Assembly: GCF_947179165.1 (NCBI RefSeq)
Contig: NC_077238.1
Location: forward strand, 83,853,757 to 83,917,756
DNA length: 64,000 bases
Direction of reading: 5' to 3'
From: Solanum dulcamara
Lineage: Eukaryota > Streptophyta > Magnoliopsida > Solanales > Solanaceae
Below the pieces are notes generated by a model. It saw only the letters and a list, made by a program, of their open reading frames with translations, searched no databases and was not told where the DNA came from. Positions within the stretch are counted from its first letter, which is position 1; every line of letters starts with the position of its first letter. Shown here in pieces: positions 1 through 12,796 of the stretch. Both the position numbers and the translations under genes were made by a program.

Positions 1-2160
1 CTCCTAAACCCTTCTATAGCACCGCCGGGGCTACTGGAGTCGTTCCCCAAGACGTTACGGATGCTAATATGGAAGAATCAGAGTAATTCAACCTGGACCC
101 CCGGCACCTAAAAAATCCTTACGATAATACACACGAAAAACTGGCAAAATTGCCTAATTTTTATTGCGTCTCCAATAAAATGCTTCTAAACCCCTCTACA
201 GCGCCGCCGGGGCTACTGGACTCGTTCCCCAGGTCGTTACGGACACTACTATTGAAGAATCCAAGAAAATTTGACCCGTACCCCCGGCACCTAAAAAATC
301 CGTGGGCTAACACACACAAAAAACTAGCAAAATCTCCTAATTCCTATTGTGTCGCTAATAAAATGCTCTTAAACCTCTCTATAGCGCCGCCGGGGCTACT
401 GGGGTCGTTACCCAGGTTTTTACGGATGCTACTATGGAAGAATGGAATAAAATTTGACCCATACCCCCGGCACCTAAAAAATCCGCGGGCTAACACATAC
501 GAAAAACTGGCAAAATCGCCTAATCCCTATTGTGTCGCCAATAAAATGCTCCTAAACCCCTCTATAGTGCTGTTGGGGCTACTGGAGTCGTTCCCCAGGT
601 CGTTACGGACGCTACTATGGAAGAATCCAAGAAATTTCGACACGGATCCCCGGCACCTAAAAAATCCATGGGCTAACACACACGAAAAACAGACAAAATC
701 GCCTAATTCCTATTGCGTATCTAATAAAATGCTCCTAAACCCCTCTAAAGCACCGCCGAGGCTACGGGAGTCATTTCCTAGGTCGTTAAGTACGCTACTA
801 TGGAAGAATACATGACAATTCGACCAGAACCCCGACACCTAAAATATCTGTGGGCTAACACACACGAAAAATTGGCAAAATTGCTTAATTCCTATTGCGT
901 CGCCAATAAAATGCTCCTAAACCTCTCTAAAGCGCCGCTGGGGCTACTGGAGTCGTTCCCCAGGTCGTTACAAACGCTACTATGGAAGAATCCAAGAAAC
1001 TTTGACACGGACCCCCGGCACCTAAAAAATATGTGGGATAACACACACGAAAAACTGGCAAAATTGCCTAATTTATATTGCATCACCAACAAAATGCTCC
1101 TAAACCCCTCTATAGTGACGCCGGGACTACTGGAGTCGTTCCCCAGGTCGTTAAGGATGCTACTATGGATGAATGGAAGAAAATTCGACCCGGACCCCCG
1201 GCATCTATAAAATCCATGGGCTAACACACACAAAAAACTGGCAAAATCGCCTAATTCCTATTGCGTCGCCAATAAAATGCTCCTAAACCTCTCTATAGTG
1301 CTACCAGGGCTACTGGAGTCTTTCCCCAGGTCGTTACGGACGCTACTATGGAAGAATGCAAGAAAATTCGACCCGTACCCCCGGCACCTAAAAAATCCAT
1401 GGGCTAACACACACGAAAAACAGGCAAAATTGCCTAATTTCTATGGCGTCGCAATAAAATGCTCCTGAACCCCTCTAAAGCGTCGTCAGGGATACTGGAG
1501 TCATTTCCCAAGTTGTTACGGATGCTACTATGGAAGAATCAGAGAATATTCGACACGGACCCCTGGCACCTAAAAAATCTGTGAGCTAACCCACACGAAA
1601 AACATGCAAATTCACCTAATTACTATTGCGTCTCTAATAAAATGCTCTAAAGCCCCTCTAAAGCACCACCGGGGCTACTGGAATCGTTCCTCAGATTGTT
1701 ATGGACGCTACAATGGAAGAATCCAAGAAAATTTGACCCAGACCCCAGGCACCGAAAAAATCTGTGGGCTAACACACACGAAAAACTAGCAAAATCGCCT
1801 AATTCCTATTGCGTCGCCAATAAAATGCTCCTAAACCCCTCAAAAGTGTCGATGGGGCTACTAGAGTCTTTCCCCAGGTCGTTATGGACTCTACTATGGA
1901 ACAATCCAAGAAATTTGACCTGAACCCTGGCACCTAAAAAATCTGTGGGCTAACACACACGAAAAACTGGCAAGATCGCCTAATTCCTATTGCGTCTTCA
2001 ATAAAATGCTCCTAAAATCCTCTAAAGCGTTGCCGGGGCTACTGGAGTCGTTCCCCAGGTCGTTACGGACGCTACTATTGAAGAATCAAAGAAAATTTGA
2101 CCCGGACCCTCGGCACCTAAAAAATCCGTGGGCTAACACACACGAAAAACTGGCAAAATC
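1..2160 (+). repeat. Left-hand satellite segment without an obvious block-scale partner
   Basis: About twelve ordinary 183-bp monomers. The first carries the rare CCTTACGATAATACACAC variant near 117, related to the CCTTACGCTAATACACAC marker of the 6-monomer HOR further right. The segment may therefore be the end of a larger duplicated block cut by the window edge. Several monomers carry frame-breaking one-base indels, for example around 1460 and 1900. I found no second copy of the segment as a whole. Confidence 0.7.
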
Positions 2161-2331
2161 TCCTAATTCCTTTGCGTCGCCAATAAAATGCTCCTAAACC
2201 CTTCTATAGCACCGCCGGGGCTACTAGAGTCTTTCCCCGGGTCGTTACGGTTGCTACTATGGAAGAATCCAAGAAAATTCGACACGGACCCCTGGCACGT
2301 AAAAAATCTGTAGGCTAACACACACGAAAAA

Positions 2332-3765
2332 ATGGAAAAATTACCTAATTCCTATTGCGTCTCTAATAAAATGATCCTAAACCACTCTAAAGCACCGTCG
2401 GGGCTACTGGAGTCGTTCCCCAGGTCGTTACAGACGCTACTATTGAAGAATCCAAGAAATTTCGAACCAGACCCCCGGCACCTAAAAAATCTGTGGGCTA
2501 ACACACACGAAAAACTGCCAAAATCTCCTAATTCCTATTGCGTCGCCAATAAAATTCTCCTAAACCCCTCTATAGCACCTTCGGGGCTACTGGAGTCATT
2601 CTCCAGGTCGTTACGGATGCTACTATGGAAGAAATCAAGAAAATTCGACCCGCACCCCCGGTACCTAAAACATCTGTGGGCTAACACACACGAAAAACTT
2701 GCAAAATTGCTTAATTCCTATTGCGCCGCCAATAAAATTCTCCTAAACCCCTCTAAAGTGCTGCCGGGGCTACTGGAGTCGTTCCCCAGGTCGTTACAGA
2801 TGCTACTATGGAAAAATCTAAGAAAATTTGACCCGAACCCCCGGCACCTAAAAAATCTGTGGGCTAACACAGACGAAAAACTAGCAAAATCCCATAATTC
2901 CTATTGCGTCGCTAATAAAATGCTCCTAAACCGCTCTATAGCACCTCTGGGGCTACTGGAGTCATTCCCTAGATCGTTACGGACGCTTCTATGGAAGAAT
3001 CCAAGAAAATTTGACCCGGACCCCGGGCACCTAAAATATCTGTGGGTTAACACACACGAAAAAATGGCAAAATTACTTAATTCCTATTGCGCTGCCAATA
3101 AAATGTTCCTAAACCCCTCTAAAGCGCCGCCAGGGCTACTGGAGTCGTTCCCCAAGTCGTTACGGATGCTACTATGGAAGAATTCAAGAAAATTTGACCC
3201 GGACCCCATTCACCTAAAAATTCTGTGGGCTAACACACAAGAAATACTGGTAAAATCACCTAATTACTATTGCGTCGCCAATAAAATGCTCCTAAACCCC
3301 TCTATAGCACTGTCGGGGCTACTAAAGTCATTCCTCTGGTCGTTACGGACGCAACTATGGAAGAATACAAGAAAATTCGACGCAGACCCATGGCACCAAA
3401 AAACTCTGTGGGCTAACAAACACGAAAAACTGGCAAAATCGCCTAATTCCTATTGCGTCGCAAATAAAATGATCCTAAACCCCTCTAAAGCGCCGCCGGG
3501 GCTACTGGAGTCAATCCCCAGGTTGTTACGGACGCTACTCTTGAAGAAATCAAGAAAATTAGACCCAGACCCCCGGCATCTAAAAATTCAGTGGGCTAAC
3601 ACACATAAAAAACTGGCAAAATCGCCTAATTCCCATTGCGTCGCCAATAAAATGCTCCTACACCCCTCTATAGCGCCGCTGGAGCTACTGGAGTCGTTCC
3701 CCAGGTCATTACGGATGCTACTATTGAAGATACAAGAAAATTTGACCTGGCCCCCCGGCACCTAA
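2332..3765 (+). other. Longest open reading frame (477 codons), judged to be a repeat by-product
   Basis: This frame runs through almost eight monomers because each is 61 codons long with no stop. Its conceptual product is the same 61-residue unit repeated, with no signal peptide, no known domain, and differences that change amino acids freely (R/W, V/I, E/K, S/L, P/L). Its eight units alternate strictly between AAA and ATA at codon 7, which is informative about array structure but not about protein function. The start ATG is an accident of a TGGCAAAA-to-ATGGAAAAA change, and there is no promoter or splice context. A coding role is very unlikely. Confidence 0.85.
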
Positions 3766-4867
3766 AAAATCCGTGGGCTAACACACATGAAAAACTGGCA
3801 AAATCGCCTAATTCCTATTGTGTCTCCAATAAAATGCTCCTATAACCCTCTAAAACGCCGCCGGGGCTACTGGAGTCGTTCCTAGGTCGTTACGGACGCT
3901 ACTATGGAAGAATCCAAGAAAATTTGACATGGACCCCCGGCACCTAAAAAATCTGTGGGCTAACACACACGAAAAACTAGCAAAATCTCCTAATTCCTAT
4001 TGCGTCGCCAATAAAATGCTCCTAAACCCCTCTATAGTACCTTCGGGGCTACTGGAGTCGTTCTCCAGGTCGTTACGGATGCTACTATTGAAGAAATCAA
4101 GAAAATTTGACCCGGACCCCCGGCACCTAAAACATCCGTGGGCTAACACACACGAAAAACTAGCAAAATTGCCTAATTCCTATTGCGTTGCAAATAAAAT
4201 GCTCCTAAACCCCTCTATAGCATCGCCGGGGCTATTGGAGTCGTTCCCCAGGTCGTTACGGACACTACTATGGAAGAATACAAGAAATTTTGACACAAAC
4301 CCCCGGCACCTAAAAAATTCGTGGATTAACACACACGAAAAACTGGCAAAATCGCCTAATTTCTATTGCGTCGCCAATAAAATGCTTCTAAATCCCTCTA
4401 TAGCGCCGTCGGGGCTACTGTAGTCATTCCCTAGGTCGTTACGGACGCTACTATAGAAGAATCCAAGAAAATTCGACCCGGACCCCCGGCACCTAAAAAA
4501 TCCGTGGGCTAACACACACGAAAAAATGGCAAAATCGCCTAATTCCTATTGCGTCGCCAATAAAATGCTCCTAAACCCATCTAAAGCGTCGCCGGGGCTA
4601 CTGGAGTCGTTCCCCAGGTCGTTACGGATGCTACTATTGAAGAATCCAATAAAATTTGACCTGTCCCCCCGGCACCTAAAAAGTTCGTGGGCTAACACAC
4701 ATGTAAACCTGGCAAAATCTTCAAATTCCTATTGCGTCGCCAATAAAATGCTCCTAAATCCCTCTATAGCACCGCCAGGGCTACTGGAGTCGTTCCCCAG
4801 GTCGTTACGGATGCTACTATGGAAGAATCCAAGAAAATTCGACCCGTACCCCCGTCACCTAAAAAAT

Positions 4868-5964
4868 CCTTACGCTAATACACACGAAAAACTGGCAAAA
4901 TCTCCTAATTCCTATTGCATCGCCAATAAAATGCTCCTGAACCACTCTTAAGCACCACCGGGGCTACTGGAGTCGTTCCCCAGGTCGTTACGGACGCTAC
5001 TATGGAAGAATTCTAGAAAATTTGACCCAAACCCCCGGCACCCAAAAAATTTGTGGGTTAACACACACGAAAAATTGGCAAATCCCCTAATTCCTATTGC
5101 GTCGCTAATAAAATTATCCTAAACCCCTCTATAGCACCGCCGGGGCTACTGGAGTCATTCCCCAGGTCGTTACGGACGCTACTCTGGAAGAAATCAAGAA
5201 AATTCGACCCCGACCTCCGGTATCTAAATATTCAGTGGGCTAACACACACAAAAAACTGGCAAAATCGCCTAATTACCATTGCGTCGCCAATAAAATGCT
5301 CCTAAACCCCTCTATAGCACCGCCGGGGCAACTGGAGTCTTTCCCCAGGTCGTTACGGACGCTACTATGGAAGAATCCAAGAAAAGTTGACCCAAACCCC
5401 TGACACCTAAAAAATCCGTGGGTTAACACACACGAAAAACTGGTAAAATCACCTAATTCCTATTACGTCGCCAATAAAATGCTCCTAAATCCCTCTATAG
5501 CACCGCCGGGGCTACTGGAGTCGTTCCCCAGGTCGTTATGGACGCTACTATGGAAAAATCTAAGAAAATTTGACCAGGACCCCCGGCACCTAAAACATCC
5601 GTGGGCTAACACACATGAGAAACTGGCAAAATTGCCTAATTCCTATTGCGTCGCCAATAAAATGCTCCTAAACCCATCTAAAGCGCCGCCAGGGCTACTG
5701 GAGTCGTTCCCCAGGTCGTTACGGATGCTACTATTGAAGAATCCAAGAAAATTTGACCCGGCCCCCCGGCACCTAAAAAGTTTGTGGGCTAACACACATG
5801 AAAACCTGGTAAAATCTTCTAATTCCTATTGCGTCGCCAATAAAATGCTTCTAAATCCCTCTATAGCACCGCCAGGGCTACTGGAGTCATTCCCCAGGTC
5901 GTTACGGATGCTACTATGGAAGAATCCAAGAAAATTCGACCCGTACTCCCTTCACCTAAAAAAT
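4868..5964 (+). repeat. 6-monomer higher-order repeat unit, full copy in block A
   Basis: The unit is bounded by CCTTACGCTAATACACAC at 4868 and 5965, a spacing of 1097 (6 x 183 minus 1). Its monomers carry private marks in order: CTGGCAAATCCCCTAATTCC with AAAATTATCC, GACCCCGACCTCCGG with AATATTCAGTGGG, CAAACCCCTGACACC, a GACCAGGACCCC monomer, and an AAAAGTTTGTGG monomer. The first four recur after 5965 and again in block B. Confidence 0.8.
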
Positions 5965-6715
5965 CCTTACGCTAATACACACAAACAACTTGCAAAATTG
6001 CCTAATTCATATTGCGCCGCCAATAAAATGCTCCTGAACCACTCTAAAGCACCGCCGGAGCTACTGGAGTCGTTCCCCAGGTCGTTACGGACGCTACTAT
6101 TGAAGAATTCTAGAAAATTTGACCCAAACCCCTGGCACCCAAAAACTTTGTGGGTTAACACACACGAAAAACTGGCAAATCCCCTAATTCCTATTGCGTC
6201 GCTAATAAAATTATCCTAAACCCCTCTATAGCACCGTCGGGGCTACTAGAGTCATTCCCCAGGTCGTTACGGACGCTACTCTGGAAGAAATCAAGAAAAT
6301 TCGACCCCGACCTCCGGCATCTAAATATTCAGTGGGCTAACACACACAAAAAACTTGCAAAATCGCCTAATTCCCATTGCGTCGCTAATAAAATGCTCCT
6401 AAACCCCTGTATAGCACCGCCGGGGCTACTGGAGTCTTTCCCCAGGTCGTTACGGACGCTACTATGGAAGAATCTTAGAAAATTTGACCCAAACCCCTGA
6501 CACCTAAAAAATCCGTGGGTTAACACACACGAAAAACTAGCAAAATCACCTAATTCATATTACGTCGCCAATAAAATGCTCCTAAATCCCTCTATAGCGC
6601 CGCCGGGGCTACTGGAGTCGTTCCCCAGGTCGTTATGGACGCTACTAAGGAAGAATCCAAGAAAATTCGACCCAGAGCCCCGGCACCTAAAAAATCCGTG
6701 GGTTAACACACACGA
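5965..6715 (+). repeat. 6-monomer HOR, partial second copy in block A (about 4 monomers)
   Basis: Repeats the first four marks of the preceding unit: the AAATCCCCTAATTCC tail near 6175, GACCCCGACCTCCGG near 6303, CAAACCCCTGACACC near 6489, then a TTATGGACGCTACTAAGG monomer. It then passes into a different monomer type (ATGCTTCTATACCCC at 6759) instead of completing the six. Confidence 0.75.
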
Positions 6716-9700
6716 AAAATTGGCAAAATCGCCTAATTCCTATTGCGTCTCCAATAAAATGCTTCTATACCCCTCTAAAGCGCCGCCGGGGCTAATGGAG
6801 TCGTTCCCAGGTCGTTACAGACGCTACTATGGAAGAATCCAAGAAAATTTGACCTGGACCCCCGACACCTAAACAATCTGTGCGCTAACACACACGAAAA
6901 ACTGGCAAAATCTCCTAATTCCTATTGCGTCGCCAATAAAATGCTCCTAAACCCCTTTATAGCACCGTTGGGGCAACTGGAGTCGTTCTCTAGGACGTTA
7001 CGGATGCTACTATGGAAGAAATCAAGAAAATTCGACCCACACCCCCGGCACCTAAAAAATCCGTGGGCTAACACACACGAAAAACTAGCAAAATGGCCTA
7101 ATTCCTATTGCGTCTCAAATAAAATGCTCCTAAACCCCTCTATACTGCCGTCAGGGCAACTGGAGTCGTTCCCCAGGTCGTTACGGACGCTACAAATAGA
7201 AGAATCCAAGAAATTTAAACACGTCCCCCCGACACTTAACAAATCCTTGGGCTAACACACACAAAAAACTGGCAAAATCGCCTAATTCCTATTGCATCTC
7301 AAATAAAATGCTTCTAAATCCCTCTAAAGTACCGCCGGGGCTACTGGAGTCATTCCCCAGGTCATTATAGATGCTACTATGGAAGAAATCAAGAAAATTC
7401 AACCCGCACCCCCGGCACCTTAAAGATCCATTGGCTAACACACACAAAAAAATTGCAAAATCGCCTAAATCCTATTGCGTCGCCAATAAAATGCTCCTAA
7501 GACCCTCTAAAGCGCTGTCGGGGCTACTATATTCGTTCCCCAGGTCGTTACGGACGCTACTATGGAAGAATCCAAGAAAATTTGACCCGGACCCCCTTCA
7601 CCTAAAAAATCTGTGGGCTAACACACACAAAAAACTGGCAAAATCTCCTAATTCCTATTGCATCGCCAATAAAATCATCCTAAACCCCTCTATAGCGCCG
7701 CCGGGGCTACTAGAGTCATTCCCCAGGTCGTTACGGACGCTATTATGGAAGAATCCAAGAAAAGATTCGACTCGGACCCCCAGCACCTAAAAAATCCGTG
7801 GGCTAACACACACGAAAATATGGCAAAATCGCCTAATTCCTATTGCGTCGCCAATAAAATGCTCCAGAACCCCTCTAAAGAGCCGCCAGGGCTACTGGAG
7901 TCGTTCCCCATTTCGTTACGGACGCTACTATGGAAGAATCCAAGAAAATTCGTCCTGCACCCCCAACACCTAAAAAATCCGTGGACTAACACACACGAAA
8001 AACTGGCAAAATCACCTAATTCCTGTTGCATCGCCAATAAAATGTTCCTAAACCCCTCTATAGCACCTCCGGGACTACTGCAGTCATTTCCCAGATCGTT
8101 ACGGATGCTATTATAGAATAATCCAAAAAAATTTGACCCGGACCCCCGGCACCTAAAAAATCTGTGGGCTAACACACACAAAAAACTGGCAAAATCACCT
8201 AATTCCTATTACGTCGACAATAAAATGCTCCTAAACCACTCTAAAGCACCGCTGGGGCAATTGGAGTCGTTCCCCAGGTCGTTATGGACGCTACGATGGA
8301 AGAATCCAAGAAAATTCGACTCGGAACCCCGGCACCTAAAATATCCGTGGGCTAACACACACGAAAAAGTGGCAAAATTGCCTAATTCCTATTGCGCCGT
8401 CAATAAAATGCTCCTAAAACCCTCTATAGCACCGCCGGGTCTACTGGAGTCGTTCCCCAGGTCGTTATGGACGCTACAATGGAAGAATCCAAGAAATTTA
8501 GACACGGCCCCCCGGCACGTAAAAAATTCGTGGGCTAACACACACGAAAAAGTGGCAAAATTGCCTAATTCCTATTGCGCCGCCAATAAAATGCTACTAA
8601 ACCCCTCTATAGCGCCGTCGGGGCTACTGGAGTCATTCCCAGGTCGTTACGGACGCTACAATGGAAGAATCGAAGATATTTCGACACGGCCCCCCGGCAC
8701 CTAAAAAATCATGTGGTCTAACACACACGAAAAACTTGTAAAATCGCCTAATTCCTATTGCGTCGCCAATAAAATGCTCCTAAACCCCTCTATAGCGCCG
8801 CCGCGGCTACTAGAGTCATTCCCCAGGTCGTTACGGACGCTATTATGGAAGAATCCAAGAAAATTTGACCCAAACCCCCGGTACCTAAAAAATCTATGGG
8901 TTAACACACACGAAAAACTGGCAAAATCGCCTAATTTGTATTGCGCCGTAAATAAAATGCTCGTAAACCCCTCTATAGCACCGCCGGGGCCACTGGAGTC
9001 GTTCCCCAGGTCTTTACGGACGCTACTATGGAAGAAATCAAGAAAAATCGACCCGGACCCCAGACACCTAAAAATTCTGTGGGCTAACACACACGAAAAA
9101 CTGGCAAAATTGCTTAATTCCTATTGCGCTGCCAATACAATGCTCCTAAACCTCTCTATTGCACCGCCGAGGCTACTGGAGTCGTTCCCCAGGTCGTTAT
9201 GGATGCTACTATGGAAGAAATCAAGAAATTTCGACCCGGACCCCCGGCACCTAAAATATCCATGGGCTAACACACAAGAAAAAGTGGAAAAATTGCTTAA
9301 TTCCTATTATGCCGCCAATAAAATGCTCCTAAACCCCTCTATAGCACCGCCGGGGCTACTAGAGTCATTCCCCAGGTCGTTACGGACGCTACTACTGAAG
9401 AATCCAAGAAAATTCGACACGGACCCCTGGCACATAAAAAATCTGAAGGCTAACACACACGGAAAACTGGCAAAATTGACTAATTCCTATTGAGTCTCTA
9501 ATAAAATTATCCTAAAAACCTCTAAAGCACCGCCGGGGCAACTGGAGTCATTCCCCAGGTCGTTACGGACACTAAAATGGAAGAATCCAAGAAAATTCGA
9601 CCCGGACCCCCAGCACCTAAAATATCCGTGGGCTAACAAATACGAAAAAGTGGCAAAATTGCCTAATTCCTATTGCGCCGCCAATAAAATGCTCGTAAAT

Positions 9701-10966
9701 CCCTCTATAGCGCCGCCGGGGCTACTGGAGGCGTTCCCCAGATCGTTATGGATGCTACAATGGAATAATCAAAAAAAATTCGACACGGACCCCCGGCACC
9801 TAAAAAATCATGTGGGCTAACACACACGAAAAACTTGCAAAATCGCCTAATTCCTATTGCGTCGCCAATAAAATGCTCCTGAACCCTCTAGAGTGCCGCC
9901 GGAGCTACTGGAGTCGTTCCCTATGTCATTACGGATGCTACTATTGAAGAATCCAAGAAAATTCGACCCGGACCCCCGGCACCTAAAAAATCCGTGGGCT
10001 AACACACACGAAAATCTGGCAAAATGGCCTAATTCCTATTGCGTCGCCAATAAAATGCTCTAGAACCCCTTTAAAGAGCCGCCAGGGCTACTGGAGTCGT
10101 TCCCCAGTTCGTTACGGACGCTACTATGGAAGAATCCAAGAAATTTTGTCCCGCACCCCCAACACCTAAAAAATGCGTGGACTAACACACACGAAAAACT
10201 GGCAAAATCGCCTAATTTCTATTGCATCGCCAATAAAATGTTCCTAAACCCCTCTATAGCACCTCCGGGGCTACTGTTGTTGTTCCCCAGATTGTTACGG
10301 ATGATACTACAGAATAATCCAAAAATATTTGACTCGGACCCCCAGCACCTAAAATATCCGTGGGCTAACATACACGAAAAATTGGCAAAATTGCTTAATT
10401 CCTATTGCGCCGCCAATAAAATGCTCCTAAACCCCTTTAAAGCACCTCCGGGACTACTGCAGTCATTTCCCAGATCGTTACGGACGCTACTATGGAATAA
10501 TCCAAGAAAATTTGACCCGAACCCCCGGCACGTAAAAAATCCCTAGGCTAACACACACGAAAAACTTGCAAAATCGCTTAATTCCTATTGAGTCTCAAAT
10601 AAAATGCTCCTAAAAACCTCTAAAGCACCGCCGGGGCAACTGGAGTCATTCCCCAGGTCGTTACGGACACTAAAATGGAAGAATCCAAGAAACTTCAACC
10701 CGCACCCCGGTACCTAAAACATCTGTGGGCTAACACACACGAAAAACTTGCAAAATTCTTAATTCCTATTGCGCCGCCAATAAAATTCTCCTAAACCCCT
10801 CTAAAGTGCCGCCGGGGCTACTGGAGTGGTTCCCCAGGTCATTACGGACGCTACTATGGAAGAATTCAAGGAAATTTACTCGAACCCCCTTCACCTAAAA
10901 AATCTGTGGGCTAACACACAACAAATACTGGCAAAATCGCCTTATTAATATTGCGTCGCTGATAAA

Positions 10967-11881
10967 ATGCTTCTAAACCCCTCTATAGCACCGCCGGGGC
11001 TATTGGAGTCGTTCCCCAGGTCGTTACGGACGCTACTATGGAAGAATACAAGAAAATTCGACTCGGACCCCCGGCACCTAAAAAATCCGTGGCTAACACA
11101 CACGAAAAACTGGCAAAATCGCATAATTCCCATTGCATCGCAAATAAAATGATCCTAAACCCCTCTAAAGTGTCGCCGGGGCTACTGGAGTCGTTCTACA
11201 GGTCATAACGGACGCTACTATGGAAGAAATCAAGATAATTCGACCTGGACCCCCGATACCTAATAATTCTGTCGGCTAACACACATGAAAAACTGGCAAA
11301 ATTGCCTAATTCCTATTGCATCGCCAATAAAATGCTCCTAAACCCCTCTATTGCACCGCCGGTGCTACTAGAGTCGTTACCCAGGTCGTTACGGACGCTA
11401 CTATGGAAGAAATCAAGAAAATCCGACCCAGACCCCTGGCACCTAAAAATCCAGTGGGCTAACACACACGAAAAACTGGCAAAATCGCCTAATTCCCATT
11501 GCATCGCCAATAAAATGCTCCTAAACCCTTCTATAGCACCATAGGGGCTACTAGAGTCTTTCTCCAGGTCGTTACGGTTGCTACTATGGAAGAATCCAAG
11601 AAAATTCGACACGGACCCCTAGCACGTAAAAAATCTGTGGGCTAACACACACGAAAAAACTGGAAAAATTACCTAATTCCTATTGCGTCTCTAATAAAAT
11701 GATCCTAAACCCCACTAAAGCACCGCCGGGGCTACTGGAGTCGTTCCCCAGGTCGTTACGGACGCTACTATGGAAGAATCCTAGAAAATTCGACCCAGAC
11801 CCCCGGCACCTAAAAAATCCGTGGGCTAACACACACGAAAAACTGGCAAAATCTCCTAATTCTTATTGCGTCGCCAATAAA
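10967..11881 (+). repeat. 5-monomer tandem duplication, copy 1
   Basis: Five monomers that recur immediately downstream at an offset of 915, exactly 5 x 183. Shared rare marks include AATACAAGAAAATTCGACTC, AATTCCCATTGCATCGCAAA, ATGATCCTAAACCCC, CCCCCGATACC with TCTGTCGGCTAACAC, and a CCCTTCTATAGCACC monomer. The copies differ by scattered single changes, such as ATTCTGTCGG after TAATA here and TAAAA in copy 2. Confidence 0.85.
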
Positions 11882-12796
11882 ATGCTCCTAAACCCTCTAT
11901 AGCACCGTCGGGGCTACTGGAGTCGTTCCCCAGGTCGTTACGGACGCTACTATGGAAGAATACAAGAAAATTCGACTCGGACCCCCGGCACCTAAAAAAT
12001 CCGTGGGCTAACACACACGAAAAACTGGCTAAATCGCGTAATTCCCATTGCATCGCAAATAAAATGATCCTAAACCCCTCTAAAGTGCCGCCGGGGCTAT
12101 TGGAGTCGTTCTCCAGATCGTAACGGACGCTACTATGGAAGAAATCAAGAAAATTCGACCTGGACCCCCGATACCTAAAAATTCTGTCGGCTAACACACA
12201 CGAAAAACTGGCAAAATTGCCTAATTCCTATTGCATTGCCAATAAAATGCTCCTAAACCCCTCTATTGAACCGCCGGGGCTACTGGAGTCGTTACCCAGG
12301 TCGTTACTGATGCTACTATGGAAGAAATCAAGAAAATTCGACCCAGACCCCTGGCACCTAAAAATCCAGTGGGCTAACACACACGAAAAACTGGCAAAAT
12401 CGCCTAATTCCCATTGCGTCACCAATAAAATGCTCCTAAACCCTTCTATAGCACCGTCGGGGCTACTAGAGTCTTTCCCCAGGTCGTTACGTTTGCTATT
12501 ATGGAAGAATCCAAGAAAATTCGACACGGACCCCTGGCATGTAAAAAATCTGTGGGCTAACACACACGAAAAAATGGAAAAATTACCTAATTCCTATTGC
12601 GTCTCTAATAAAATGATCCTAAACCCCTCTAAAGCACTGTCGGGGCTACTGGAGTCGTTCCCCAGGTCGTTACGGACGCTACTATGGAAGAATCCAAGAA
12701 AATTCGACCTAGACCCCTGGCACCTAAAAAATCTGTGGGCTAACACACACAAAAAACGGGAAAAATCTCCTAATTCCTATTGCGTCGCCAATAAAA
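11882..12796 (+). repeat. 5-monomer tandem duplication, copy 2
   Basis: Second copy of the 915-bp unit starting at 10967. From about 12400 its right half is also the left end of block B, matching block A from 2160. The CCCTTCTATAGCACC monomer is therefore present three times (near 2196, 11525 and 12440), linking the 5-mer duplication to the A/B duplication. Confidence 0.85.

Larger units (their letters stand above)
2160..10430 (+). repeat. Block A: first copy of an 8.3-kb segmental duplication inside the array
   Basis: About 45 monomers whose private variants recur in the same order in block B. The offset is 10242 near the left end (2332 matches 12574) and 10427 from about 5.5 kb on (5479 matches 15906, 6576 matches 17003, 7371 matches 17798), drifting to 10424 at the right end (10238 matches 20662). 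The change of 185 means B holds one extra monomer between the left part and 5.5 kb. Similarity starts at about 2160, at the rare CCCTTCTATAGCACC monomer, and fades after about 10430. Confidence 0.85.

Noticed and set aside
2332..3765. 477-codon ORF as a repeat-protein gene
   Set aside because: The frame is open only because 183 is divisible by three; units vary freely in amino acids, there is no domain or signal, and the same unit is broken by stops and frameshifts elsewhere.
11856..12197. Minus-strand ORFs of up to 113 codons as genes
   Set aside because: They are the reverse complement of the same monomers and recur with the 61-codon period all over the array.
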